Below are positions 1-15,000 of a DNA stretch of 64,000 nt, piece after piece. The position numbers and the translations under genes are program-made. Source of the stretch: Algicola sagamiensis DSM 14643 (GTDB taxonomy: Bacteria; Pseudomonadota; Gammaproteobacteria; Enterobacterales; Alteromonadaceae); assembly GCF_000374485.1 (NCBI RefSeq), contig NZ_KB894491.1, positions 434,546 through 498,545 of the forward strand, in the 5' to 3' direction. Below the pieces are notes generated by a model, which ran no database searches, was not told the origin of the DNA, and saw only the letters and a program-made list of their open reading frames with translations. Within the stretch, counting starts at the first letter, position 1. Each line of letters begins with the position of its first letter.

Positions 1-3000
1 ACAGAAATTAACGATATATTGCTCAGTGCACTTGCCATTGCACTTCAAGTAACATTTCAGAGCAATGTGAATCACATTACATTAGAAGCACATGGTCGAG
101 AACCAATTGATTCGAGCTTAGATATTTCACATACCGTCGGCTGGTTTACAACCGCTTACCCGGTCAAACTGACGGCGAGCGAGCATGTTGAAGACACGAT
201 CATCGATACCAAAGAAATGCTTCGCACCATCCCAAACAAAGGGATTGGCTATGGCACACTTCACCAGCAAGGCAAGATTTGTGGAAGATTACCCATTGTG
301 ATCTTCAATTATCTAGGACAATTCGATAATCAAGGCGATAGTGCAGGCTTATGGTCACTGATCACTGACAATTGTGGTGAAATGGCAGCACCCGAGAACG
401 TCGAGGATTATTTATTCAATATTCGTGGTGGGATAACCAATGGCCAGCTCAAGCTTGGGGTTATCTCTCAAGCTGAAGAAGGGCTCACAGCAATCTTTGC
501 TCAATCCTTCGAAAAAGCCTTAGCAACCGTTATCCAACAGTGCGTAACCACAGCAAATATGGGCGGCTTTCACACACCCCATGATTTTCCCGTTGATCTC
601 ACAAAAGCACACCTCAAGCAGCTTCAAAATCATTATGACATTGAAGCTATTTTCCCAGCAAATAGCCTTCAACAAGGGTTTATTTACCACCATTTAAATC
701 AGCCGAGAGACGATGCTTATTTAGTGCAACAACGCATTGATTACACACAAGCATTAGATATTCCTCGGTATCAGGAGGCTTGGGCTAGAGCATCAGAGCG
801 TTTTCCTGCGCTTCGTACCGCATTCGAGTGGGATACTCTGGAGATGCTGCAAGTGATCACAAAAGGTCGCAGTATCTCGGACAAAAATTTTGAAGTGATT
901 GACTTAAGCGCCTTATCTGAGGAAGCATTTGAGGCGGAAGTCACCGCAAGATTAGCTGCCGATCGCCAACACCAGTTTGACTTCCGTCAGCCAGGGTTCA
1001 TTCGATTTATACTCATGAAGCAAAATGATCAACAATGGACTGTTTTAAAAACAGAGCATCACAGCACTGGCGATGGTTGGAGTGGCCCATTACTCCTTCA
1101 ATCAGTGCATGATGACTATGACTCACTCGGAACTGGCTCAGACAAAATCGTAGAAGCAGAAACTGCTTATATTGCTACCCAAGCTTACCATGCTTCACAA
1201 CAAGAAAAAGTCCAAGCTTACTGGCAGAAAGAAATGCAACGCTTTGCAAAAGCAAACGACATCAATCTGCTTCTATCTCAGCCTATCAATTTGAGCGATT
1301 CGGTCGTATCCGATGTGATCACCCATGAAATTCGCATTGATGGCCATGCGTATCAAGATCTCAAGCAAGCTTGTTTATTGCTGGGAGTCACTCTCAATGT
1401 TGCGCTGCAATTCGCCTGGCATAAAGTTTTGCAAACTTACACACAAGATGAACAAACCATTGTGGGCACCATTGTTTCTGGGCGAGATATTCCTGTCGAT
1501 GGGATTAATGAAAGCGTTGGTCTATATATCAACACCTTGCCGCTTGCAATTGACTGGAAAGATCCAACCAGCACACAAGACATGCTCCAACAGATCCAGC
1601 AAACTATCTCTTCGCTCAACAGCTATAGCAGTGTATCCCTGAGCAATATTCAACCGGGTGGTGAGCGCTTATTCCACACGCTATTCGATTATGAAAATCA
1701 ATCAGAATATCGAAGAGAAGGCCACAATCTACACAGCCAAGCACACTGCCACCCAACCATCGAAAAAGTCGATTACCCGCTATCAATCTTAGTCAGCGAA
1801 CAGGCTAAACAAGACACACTTTGCATCACATTAAGTGCAGGCCAAGGTTGGATGAATGATATTCAAGCCGCACGACTTTTAGCTCAAATGAACCAAGTTC
1901 TACAATGTGTGATCAGTACGCCCGAAAAACCACATACGACGATAGAGCTGCTTAGCCACGAAGAAAAACACCAAATTTTGCAGTCTTGGAATGACACCAC
2001 GTATGACTTTCACGACCAGGGAACAACCCATCGGGCATTCGAAGCTCAAGCAAAGTCAACACCGGATGCGATTGCTCTCGTGTTTAACAACCAAACAATG
2101 ACCTATGAAGAACTCAACAGGCGAGCAAACCAACGCGCCTCAGCCCTTCAGATGGATTATCAGGAAATCCACGGCAAACCATTCCAACCGGAGAGTTTTG
2201 TCACGCTCTATCTCGATCGTGGATTTGAGATGGTGGTTAGTATCCTCGCTGTATTAAAAGCGGGTGGTGCCTATGTGCCAGTCTCACCAGATTACCCTGA
2301 TTCTCGCCTGGAATACATGCTCAAAGATACACAACCTGTTTGTGTCATCACGCATCAGCATTATGCAGACCGATTCCAACACCATGACAGCCCACGACTA
2401 TATGTTGAAGAAGAACAAGCAGCTTTACCTGAACCAATTGACTACGGCTGTGAACCCAATCATCTTGCTTATGTTATCTACACATCAGGTACAACTGGGC
2501 AACCAAAAGGAGTCATGGTCGAGCATCGTTCATTGATGAATCTGACGCAAAGTCATACTCGTTCCTTTGGGTTTGATGCACATGAAACCACACTTTGGGT
2601 CCCAGAATATGTATTTGACCCATCCATCGAGCTCCTCTTTTTGACCTTACTCAATGGCGCAACACTGATCATCCCTTCTCAGGAAGAAATGAAGTCACCA
2701 GAGACTATCCACCAGCTCATACAAGCCAATGAAGTCACCCACCTCGTTGGCACAGCCAACTACCTTACTCTGCTGGGCAAGCTTGATGAGCCGCATTCCA
2801 TTCGCCGCGTGATCACAGGCGGTGAACCATGCAGCCAAACGCTCAAAGATAACTGGAAAGGAAAACTCATCAATGAGTATGGTCCAACAGAAACAACGGT
2901 TACACCAATCCGCTGCATGGACATCAGCTTCTACCCAGAGTCAGGCCGTATTGGTACACCGATCGATAATGTAAAAGCTTATGTACTCTCTCCAACACTT

Positions 3001-6000
3001 TCTTTGCAACCAGTCGGGGCTATGGGAGAGCTATACATTGGTGGTGCAGGGCTTGCACGTGGTTACTTAAACAGAACTGAGTTGACTGAAGAGAAGTTTA
3101 TTCAAAATCCATTTGCCACTGCTGACGATCTCAAAAAAGGCCATACGCGTTTGTATAAAACTGGCGACTTGGTTCGCTGGCTTGTAGATGGTCAGTTGGA
3201 GTTTTTGGGTCGAAATGACGCGCAAGTCAAAATTCGTGGCTATCGTGTAGAACTAAGCGAAATCGAACAAACACTGACGCAATTTGATGAAATAAAACAA
3301 GCACTCGTCATCGCGTGTGACCATCATGGTCAAGTTCACCTAGCTGCTTACCTCGTCCCAAATGACCACACGATTGATTTAATAAAGGTTCAAAACACGC
3401 TCAACCTTGAGTTACCGAGTCATATGGTCCCAAGCGCATTTGTGCAAATCGATGAAATCCCACTGACCATCAACGGTAAAGTTGATACCAAAGCACTTCC
3501 TGCACCAGATTTTATCAATCAACAAGCTTACATCGCACCAACAACGCAAATTCAAAAGAGGCTCACTCAGGTTTGGCAAGAGATTCTTGGGATCGAGAAA
3601 GTCGGTATAGAAGATAATTTCTTCCGCATCGGGGGAAATTCTATCATGGCAATCAAGCTGGTTTCAGCATGCCGAAAAGCACTCAATATCGACTTGACGC
3701 TTGCACAGTTATTCGAATACAAAACAATTGCAGGGCTGGCGAAACACTTAAAGTTCGAAGTTCAAACACATATCCCGGTTTCCAGCCACCCTTACCCACC
3801 CCTTTCCTTTGCCCAAGAGCGTCTTCTGTTTTTGGAAAAGTTTGAACAAGGTTCAGATGCATACCACATTCCTTACCTAGCCGAGCTGAGCGATGGTATT
3901 GAAATTCAACACCTCGAAACGCTATTCAATCAAGTCATTGACTCTCATCCGGTATTAAAAACCGTTTATCGCCAGCATCAAGGCCTGGCGTATCAGCATA
4001 TATTGAATCAACAGGTGCACATCCAGACACATGCCGTAACCGATATATCGATACTCAATGAGACCGTTGCCAAACATATTAAACAACCGTTTGATCTCGA
4101 AAATGAACCCAGTATCCGTCTTCATCACTATCAAGTAGAAGACAAAGCATACTTGCTCATCCTCTGGCATCATATCGGGTTTGATGGTTGGTCAGTTGAC
4201 TTATTCTTCAGTGACCTTTCTCTCGCTTATCAAGGCAAGGAGATTGTAAATACGCAAGTACAGTATGCAGATTATGCTGTTTGGCAAAAAGAAATGCTTT
4301 CTGGTGAACATCAAGAAGAAATCCGCCATTACTGGCAGCAGCAACTCGCTGACTTGACATCACTCACATTGCCACAAGACTATCAACGGCCAAATCAACA
4401 AAGTTACGAAGGTAGAGACTTCAATCTGACTTTCAACTCAGAGTTATCGAATGCCCTTCGTCACTTGGCAGCCCAGCAAGAAACAACGCTCTACACCGTT
4501 TTACTGAGCGCATTCTACACCACGTTGTCATTGGTCAGTGGTCAAGATGATATCGTCATCGGGACGCCCTCGGATAACCGGGAGCATCCGGATACCCAGT
4601 CTATGGTTGGTTTCTTCGTCAACTCTCTCCCGCTTCGTGCACAAGTAGCGCATCAGCAAACAGTCACTGAGATGATCCAGCAAGTTCATCATGTGGTCAC
4701 ACAAGGGAAGCTGCATCAAGCACTCCCATTTGAAAAGCTGGTCCAAATGCTCAACATTGAACGCGATCCTTCAAGACATCCGGTTTATCAAGTGATGTTT
4801 GATTTGGAAAGCTTTGGGGGGCAAAATGATGACATCACATTGCCATTCGAAGCAAAGAATCTGTTAGTTCAGAACGACCTGTATACCCCAGCAAAATTCG
4901 ACCTGAGCCTATCCGTATTCGATAATCAGGAAAACCTAAGTGCCAACTTCAACTTTGCGACCAGCCTGTTTAAAGTAGAAACCATTGCTCGACTTGCTAA
5001 TGTCTATCAACGTGTATTGAAAGCCTTTGTTGAAAAAGCAACAACACCCATTGGCGAGATTGATATTCTCTCACCAGAAGAACGTCATACGCTGTTACAT
5101 ACTTGGAACGAAACCCAGGCGGATTATCCACAAGATAAAACGCTCCAGCAACGATTTGAAGAACAGGTTGAAATCACCCCAAATCACATCGCTGTCATTT
5201 TTGAAGATCAGCAAATGACGTATCGTGACTTAAACGAGCGTGCAAACCAGCTTGCCCATCAAATTCGTGAGACTTACCAAACGCAACACGGCCAGTCGTT
5301 GCAACCAGATACTTTAATTGCCCTTTATTTTGACCGTAGTATTGAAATGATTGTCAGCATCATGGCAGTACTCAAAGCTGGTGCCGCTTATGTTCCCGTC
5401 TCACCTGAGTACCCAGAGGCAAGAACAGGATTTATTCTGCAAGATACTCAAGTGCCATTGTTATTAACTCACTCATCACATACAGCTGTATTGGACAACT
5501 ACTTAAGTGAAGCAGCACAGGCAACACAATTACTCCTTGTCGACCAAATCAGTTCTCGCAATATAGAAAACCCGACACCAATCAATACTGCAACCGATCT
5601 CGCTTACGTCATTTATACATCTGGCACGACCGGGCAACCAAAAGGGGTAATGATCGAGCATCGTTCCATTCATAATCTCATTCATCACAATCTTCAGGCG
5701 TATGCATTCCAACAGGACGAAGTAGTTGCACTGCTCACCAGCTATGTATTTGATACTTCTATTGAACAGATCGGTATGACACTCTTGAGTGGCGCGACAC
5801 TCTTTGTGATTAGCGAATCACAGCGTCAATCCACAGATCTTTTGAAAGACCTGATTGATACCCATCAAGTCACTCACTTAGATGCAACAGCAAGCTTGTT
5901 ACTCGCCGTTGACCTCAGCCAAAGTGACTCGATTCGTCGGATTGTTTCTGGGGGTGAAGCGACTCCGATGAAGCTATATGATGTATTCAAAGACAAGCTG

Positions 6001-9000
6001 ATCAATGAATATGGTCCAACAGAAACCAGTGTTGCGAGTCACCAGTTCCTCTGTGCATCACTGGGTAAAGGAATCCAAACCATCCCCATTGGTAAAACAG
6101 TTTCCAACCTGACAAGCTACATTTTGGATACTCATGGACAGCCCGTTCCTGTTGGCACACCTGGCGAGCTTTATATCGGTGGTGTTGGGGTCGCACGCGG
6201 CTATCTCAACCGCCCTGAGTTAACCGAAGAACGGTTTATCGACAACCCATTCGACCAAAGTGAATCAAATCAACGCCTCTACAAAACTGGCGATCGTGTT
6301 CGTTGGTTACCGGATGGCAATATTGAATTCCTTGGTCGCAATGACTCTCAGGTAAAAATTCGTGGTTATCGGATTGAGCTGGGCGAAATTGAGAATACGC
6401 TCAATGCGTTCACATCCATCAAACAGGCAGTTGTGATTGATATCACACGCAACAACCAAAAATCCTTGGCTGCATATATTATCCCTACACAGCAAGGCAG
6501 TATTGATGTCGAGCATATTCGAGCAGCGCTCACAGAAAAACTACCCGAATACATGGTGCCGCAAAGCTATACACAAATTGAGCAAATCCCGCTCACGGTC
6601 AACGGTAAGCTTAACCGCGCAGCACTTCCGGAGCCTAACTTTTCCAACCAACAGTCTTATACTGCACCGCGCAATGCTATCGAGACGCAACTCTGCGAGA
6701 TTTGGCAAAATATACTTGGCCTCGAACAAGTTGGCATTGAAGATAATTTCTTCCAGATCGGTGGGGATTCAATTATCAGTATTCAACTGGTCAATCAGCT
6801 CCGTCAGCACGGTTTTATGCTACAAGTCAAAGCGATATTTGAAGCGCCAACCATTGCGAAACTTGCAAAGTATTTGGAACAACAATCCGAAAGCATCCGA
6901 ATCAACGCTGAGCAAGGTATTTTGAGCGGTATATTCGATTTACTGCCAATTCAACAATGGTTCTTTGAAGAGAACTTCAACCAGCCAAACCATTGGAACC
7001 AAGCGTTTATGGTGACATTGCCAGAAACGATCACTATGACATCCATTGAAAAAGCTTTGACCGATTTAGCTTTACATCATGACATGCTCCGTGTGCAGTT
7101 TGCTCAATCAGTTACAGGTTGGCAGCAAGTATACCGCTCAGATGTGCAAATTCCGGAACTAAAAACACAGAATGTTGTAGAGTTAGATAGCGATGAGGTT
7201 CAAACACTGCTCACAACATGGCAGCAAGATTTTGATTTGGAACATGGCCCACTTTGGCAGGCCGGTGTATTGACTGGGTTTGATGATCATATGCCAAGAT
7301 TGTTTTTTGCAGCCCATCACCTGATCATTGATGCGGTCTCCTGGCGGATCATTGCAACAGACCTTCAAACACTGCTCCAAGGCCATTTACTCCCAGAAAA
7401 AACGAGTAGCTATCGCCAGTGGGTGAACACGGTGCAGCAATATTCAAACACCCATCAAGAAGAAGTTACGGTTTGGCAAAACATCTTAGCAGACATGCCT
7501 GCGCTTCCTGCCTTTGAGCAAGAGACGGCGGAGTACACACTAACCTTCTCTCCAATCTTTACCCAAGATTTATTACAAAAGGCAAACGCTGGGTATCACA
7601 CCCAAATCAATGACCTGCTTTTAAGCGCATTGTCTATGGCAATGCATGACACGTTTGGTCAAACAACCCAAGTGATCACATTAGAAGGCCATGGTCGTGA
7701 AGAACTTGATGCAAGTATTGATGTCACTCGCACACTCGGTTGGTTTACGACGACTTACCCCGTCAAATTAAACACATTTGATTCGATTGAAGACACCATC
7801 ATTCATACAAAAGAAACACTGCGCCAAATTCCGAATAAAGGCATTGGGTTTGGCACGTTCCAACAACGAGGTCAGCTGATTGACGGGCTTCCGCCAGTCA
7901 CATTCAATTATCTGGGCCAATTAGATTCAACTCACGAAGAAGCGACATGGCAGATTGAAGCAAACTATTGTGGAACTTTATCAGACCCACGAAACCAGGA
8001 AGCCATGCTGATTAACTTCAATGGTGCAGTATTAGATGGTCAGTTGCAGTTTAAACTTTTATCCAGATTGAATGAAACAAATACCAAGACATTTCTACAA
8101 ACATTTGAGACGGCATTACATGACATCGTTAAACATGCGATACAACAAGCCGCACAAGGCGGATTGAAGTCTCCAGCAGATTATCAAATTCCAAATTTAA
8201 CACTGGAAAGATTGAGAAGCTTGGAAGAAAAGTACGATATCGAAGCACTGTATCCAGCAAATAGCCTTCAACAAGGATTTATATACCATGCACTCTCGCA
8301 TCCTCAGGATGATGCTTATATGGTGCAAATGGTAATGGACTATAAAACCCCACTTGATCTAGATGCTTATCAAGAAGCATGGCGATTGGCGTCACTGCAA
8401 TATCCAGCGCTGCGAACTGCATTTGACTGGGATGGTGATGTGCTGCAAGTGATCACGAAAGAAGCGAGCATTACCGCTTCCAACTTTACCTTGCATGACT
8501 TGCGTGAGCTAGATGCAGGTGAACGAGAAGCATACCTTCATAGTACGCAAGAAATTGAGCGTCAGCAGACGTTCGACCTACGTAAACCTGGCTTGATGCG
8601 TTTTGCTTTGCTCCAGCAATCTGAGCATCATGTGACAGTGATCCAATCAGAGCACCACAGTATTATGGACGGCTGGAGCGGTCCTGTGCTTCTGCAAACG
8701 GTTCATCGTTACTACAACCAACTTATTCATCAGCACACACCAACAGTCGATGTCGATCTAGCTTATTTTGAAGCGCAAGATCACGGGATTGCACAAGCAC
8801 CACAGGCCAATGCATTCTGGCGACAAGAAAAGCAACAGTTTACCTCGGCAAACGACATCAATTTCATGCTGAGCAAGAAAATTGATCTCAATCACACCAC
8901 AACGATTGCACAGCCAGAAGCTGCTACGTTCACGATCCAGCCAGAGATCACAAAAGGTATGAAGTCCTTGTGTCAGCGCCTTGGTGTCACCATGAATGTC

Positions 9001-12000
9001 CTGCTTCAATTTGCGTGGCATAAACTCATCCAAACCTATACCCAAGATGAGCAAACAATCGTTGGCACGACGGTTTCTGGCCGAGATTTACCTGTCGAAG
9101 ACGTTTCAGGCAGTGTGGGGTTATATATCAACACGCTGCCTCTAGCTGTCCACTGGTCAGAAGATACAAGTATTGAGTCGACCTTAAAAGCGATCCAACT
9201 CAGTATTGCCAATCTCAATACTTACAGCAATGTGGCCTTAAGTGAATTGCAAACTCAAGGGGAACGTTTATTCCATACGCTGTTTGTTTACGAGAACTAC
9301 CCGGATGTGAATCCTTCACAATCAAGTCACGATGCGATAGAAAATCACTTCAACATTCGCCATGCAGTTGAAAAAGGAAACTACCCACTCTCTTTGATGG
9401 CATTCGAGCAAGAATCAGACAGTCACAGTGATTTACATTTGAAGCTCAATTTCGGCGCAGACTGGTTGACATCAGAGGATGCCGCTGCATTACTCGCTCA
9501 GCTGGAAATGCTCCTTAATCAAGTGACTGAAAGTACAGAAAGAAGCCATCATTCACTCTCCTTGGTTACCCCAGAGATGGCTCAGAGAATTACCCAGTGG
9601 AATCAAACCCAAGCACCTTTTGCCTCCATGCAAACCCTACACGGACTGTTCGAAGAACAAGCGAAGAAAACACCAGATGACACAGCCCTTGTCTTTGAAG
9701 GTGAGCCACTGAGTTATCAAGCATTAAATGACCGAGCAGACCGACTGGCTCGCAAAATTCAGGCGCAGTATGGAGATGACATGCGTGCAGATTGTCTCAT
9801 CGCATTATATCTCGACCGTAGCTTAGAGATGGTGATCAGTATGCTCGCTGTGATGAAAGCGGGCGCTGCATATTTGCCTATCTCACCAGAGTATCCGCAA
9901 GCAAGAACCCGGTTTATTTTAGAAGATACCCAAGCAACCATGATCTTGACGCAGCCCAAGCATCAAAAGACGCTACAAAGTTGCCTCGCTTCGAATAAAA
10001 ACCAGCCCATTCTCCTTGATGTCACACGGTCTTTTGATGGATCCGATTTACCTGAGCTTCAATCCATCTCAGGTCCACACGATTTGGCATACGTCATTTA
10101 CACCTCAGGCACAACGGGCCAACCCAAAGGGGTGATGATCGAACACCGCAACGCTGCATTCTTGATGAACGCACAACATCAAAACTTCTATGTTTCAAAG
10201 TGCCAAAGCGCACTCAGTTTTGCTGCTTATGTTTTTGATGCCAGTGTCTCCGAGATATTCGTCGCCCTGACGCATGGACTGACTGTCTATGTCTGTAGCG
10301 AACAGGAACGCAAAGATCCACAGGCGGTATCTGCGCTCATTGAACAACATCAAGTCGAGCTTGCAACGATACCACCAGCACTATTAACCCTGCTTGAGCC
10401 TGCTTCACTACAAAGCCTCAAGGTACTCGTCAGTGCAGGTGAAGCAGCTTCCGATGAGATCCTTCGTCAATTCAGCCACGAAAACTGTCAGGTCATTAAT
10501 GCTTACGGCCCAACGGAAGGCACTGTCTGCGCAACAACCCATGACTATCAGCCAGGTGATATATCAACCAATATCGGAGGTCCTATTTCGAATGCACAAG
10601 TTTATGTATTGAACAAAGAACACCAGCAAGTACCCATTGGCGCACAAGGTGAACTGTATATTGGCGGTGCTGGGTTGGCTCGGGGTTATCTCAATCGCCC
10701 TGAGTTGACTCAAGAAAGGTTCATTCAACATCCACTCGCAAGAGAAGATGATAAAGCACGTTTATATCAAACAGGCGATCAGGTTCGTTGGTTACCGACC
10801 GGCGAGCTGGAATTTCTTGGTCGAAATGACGATCAAATCAAAATCCGCGGTTACCGTGTAGAGCTTGGCGAAATTGAACAAGTACTCTTACAAATGGATG
10901 CCATCAAACAAACACATGTCAGCGCGCCACGTCATCAAGGAGAGGTTCACCTTGTTGCCTATCTGGTCGCTGAAAACTCACCTCTTGATGTTGCATCGAT
11001 GCAGGAAGTACTCACAAACAACCTGCCAAGTCATATGGTGCCAAGTGCCTTCATGGAGATTGACCACCTTCCAATGACGATTAACGGAAAGGTCGACACC
11101 AAAGCATTGCCTGCACCAGAGTTTGTGCAACAACAGTCCTATGTTGCACCGCGCACAGAGATAGAGCGCACCCTTTGCGAGACGTGGCAGACGGTGCTCG
11201 GTATAGAAAAAGTCGGGGTAGAAGATAACTTCTTCCGCTTAGGTGGCAACTCCATTATTGCAATTAAACTGATCTCAGCATGCCGAAAAGCGCTCGATGT
11301 AGAGATGCCACTGGCATTACTCTTTGATCACAAAACCGTCGCAGGCATGGCCAAACACCTCAGCCATACAAAGCAAATCCTGATCCCAACAGTGGAGCAC
11401 AACTACCCTCCGCTGTCATTTGCTCAGGAGCGTTTACTGTTTATCGAACGATTCGAACATGGCTCCGATGCTTACCATATTCCATATCTGGCGAAGTTAG
11501 ATGAAGGTGTCTCAGCCCAACTAATCCAAGATGCCTTAAACCAAGTCATCGATCATCACCCTGTTTTAAAAACGGTATATCGTCAACATGATGGTATGGA
11601 TTATCAACATATTCTGGATGAGTCCATTGAGATCAGTCAGGTGATGGTCACTGATGAAGCAGGGCTGTACGAAGCGGTTCAATCAAATATCGCAACACCT
11701 TTTGATTTGCAACATGAAGCCAGCATACGAGTCACACAATACGCATTGCCAAACAGCGAAGCTTATTTGTTGATACTCTGGCATCACATCGCATTCGATG
11801 GCTGGTCTGTTGAGCGGTTTATGGATGATTTATCGATTGCCTATCAAGGGTTCGCAACGAACAGTTCTACTGTCCTTTCTGAGCAATCCATTCAATACAC
11901 GGATTATGCAGCTTGGCAACGCGACTACCTTTCTGGCCGTTACCTGTCTGAACTCAAAGGGTTCTGGCAAGATACGCTATCAGGATTTGAAACGCTCAAC

Positions 12001-15000
12001 CTGCCGACTGACTTTACACGTCCTGCGCAACAAGACCATCGCGGTCAAGAGTTTGAGTTTGACCTTGAGCCAGCATTATCTGCTAAATTACGCCAGCTGG
12101 CCGAGCAACAGGAAACAACCCTGTTTACCTTGTTGCTGAGTGGCTTCTACACCACGCTTGCGTTGTGCGCCGACCAAGCCGATATTGTCATCGGGACGCC
12201 TTCCGATAACCGGGATCATTCGCAGACACAAAATATGGTGGGTTTCTTTGTCAATACCCTACCCCTGCGTGCTCAAGTTGATCGTCAAATGAAATTGTCC
12301 GATTTTGTCACGCACGTACATAGCGTTGTCACAGGGGCGAAAGTACATCAGTCTTTACCATTCGAAAAACTCGTGAGCTTGATGAATGTCGAACGTGACC
12401 CTTCTCGGCATCCGATCTTCCAGGTAATGTTTGATATGGAAAGTTTTGGTGGGGAAACACAAACAACCTCAATGCTGCCATTTACCCCGAGTAATTTGCT
12501 GGCAGAGAAAGCCTTGTTTACCCCGGCAAAAGTCGACTTAAGTTTGTCCGTTTTTGATAATGACACACACCTGATGGCAAGCTTTAACTTTGCACAAAGC
12601 ATATTTAAACCAGAAACTATTGAACGAATGGCAAATATCTACACACGTGTGATGCAAGGATTTGCAGATGATATTTCTCAACGTGTTCATCACATTGATG
12701 TCTTATCAGAATCTGAAAGGCATGAGCTGTTGTACACTTGGAACCAAACCGAGGCGCCCGCTTCTTTGGAACAAACATTCGTTCAATTATTCGAAGCACA
12801 AGTTGCAGCAACACCTGAGCAAATCGCATTGGTTGTCGAAGACCAACAGCTCACGTATCAAGCGCTCAACGAGAAAGCCAATCAATTGGCCCATCATATC
12901 CGTGATAAATACCAATCTCACTTTGGACAAATACTCCAACCAGATACATTGATTGCTTTATTTTTGGAACGCCATGTCAACATGATAGTCAGCCTGCTTG
13001 CTGTCCAAAAAGCGGGAGCGGCTTATGTGCCAGTTTCACCCGATTATCCAAAAGCACGTACTCAGTTTATTTTGGAAGATACGCAAGCTGCGTTTGTACT
13101 CACAGAAGATAAGTTTTTCGAGGCCACATCAGAGCTATTATCTGAAATAGACTGTCCTGCACAGTTGATGCTGGTTGATCACGTTCCGCCCACAACCGAA
13201 ACCCAGAATCCAGAACTCATCAGCCAGCCTGCCGATCTGGCTTATGTGATTTACACGTCTGGGACAACTGGAAAGCCAAAAGGTGTGATGATTGAGCAAG
13301 GTGTGTTTGCGTCATTTATTCAAAATGTTCGCACGCAGTTTTCATCCGAGCACTTATCAACGCTCAGTCTTACCCATTACACATTTGATATTTTTGGCGT
13401 TGAATATGCGGCACCACTCACATCAGGTGGCCGTATGATTTTATCATCACTGGATCGCGTTGATGCCGATTTGAGTGCACATCGTGAAAATATCAACATG
13501 CTTCAACAAACGCCGTCGATGTGGCAGGCATTCTTTGCAGCAACCCAGCCTTGTGACTTAAAACATATTGAAGTGCTGGTTGGTGGTGAAAGCGGCTCAC
13601 CATCCATGTTTGCGCAACTTCACCGAAACTTTAAGCAGGTCTATCATGGCTATGGACCAACTGAGGCTTGTGTTTGGAGTGCATTTGCTCGATTTTCTCC
13701 AGGCCGAGAAAAAGTGATTGGTAAAGCACTACCGGGCGAGCAAGTCTATGTGTTGAACCAAGATCTCAAGCCAGTTCCAACAGGTGTCACAGGTGAGCTT
13801 TATATCGGCGGTATCGGTTTAGCACGGGGCTATTTAAACCGAGAAGAGTTGACACAGGAGCGATTTGTTCAGGTTCGCATCACAGACTCGCTCGATACAC
13901 GTTTATACAAAACAGGCGATAAAGTCAGGTGGCTTGAAGATGGTACGCTTGAGTTTTTAGGGCGCAATGATTTTCAGGTAAAAATCCGCGGTCACCGTAT
14001 CGAAACAGGCGAAATCGAATCAGCGCTCGACCAGTATGACGCGATATCACAACCGATTGTCATTGCTAAACAGCACGAAGGCCAAACCTTCCTTGCTGCC
14101 TACGCAGTCTGTGAAGGTCAAGATCCGGTTGATGTCGATCACTTAAAAAGCCATCTGCTTAGTCAGCTGCCTGAGTATATGCTGCCCGCAAGTTTTAACT
14201 TCATGGACCGGATGCCAATGAATGCCAGCGGTAAAATTGACCGTCAGGCACTGCCAATACCCACATTTGCCAGTACCGAAGCATTTGTTGCCCCCCGCAA
14301 TGAATTGGAAGAGAAACTGTGTACGATTTGGCAGACTGTTCTTGGTGCTGAACGTGTTGGCGTGCATGACAACTTCTTCAACCTTGGCGGTGATTCTATT
14401 TCAACAATTAAAGTCACTCGCCTGTGCCAAGAAGCTGGATTGCGTTTAACCTCACAAATGCTCTTTAAGTATCAAACCATTGCGCAACTGGTCGCACAAT
14501 TACGGCCGAGCAACTTGATGGATATCTCAGCGCTGTCTGATACCCAAGTTGTCGAGTTTGTACTGGATGCGCAAGGATTTGAACCACTGCATACCATCAA
14601 CCCGTCAAGAGAAAACGGTGTGTTTATGATCCCCGCGGGTGGCTGGGGAATGGATACCTATCAAAAGCTTCTGGCCCAATTGGATAACACACACACCATC
14701 CATGTAATGGAAAACATCAAGCTATTCGCCGGACGAGAAATGCCGCTCAATATCCTTGTCGATTACTATTTTGAGGTCATCAAGCGCCAACAATCACAAG
14801 GGCCGTATACCATTGGTGGTTATTGTGAAGGAGCGATGGTCTCGCTTGAAGTTGCCAAACGTCTTCGCGCAATGGGAGAAATTGTTGAGGAACTTTTCCT
14901 GATCGATCCGATGACCTTGAACCTCGATCAACACATCATGGCTCAAGTGCGCATTGATGTGGTTGAAGGGCAATTTACCGACAAAGAAAAAGAGATCATC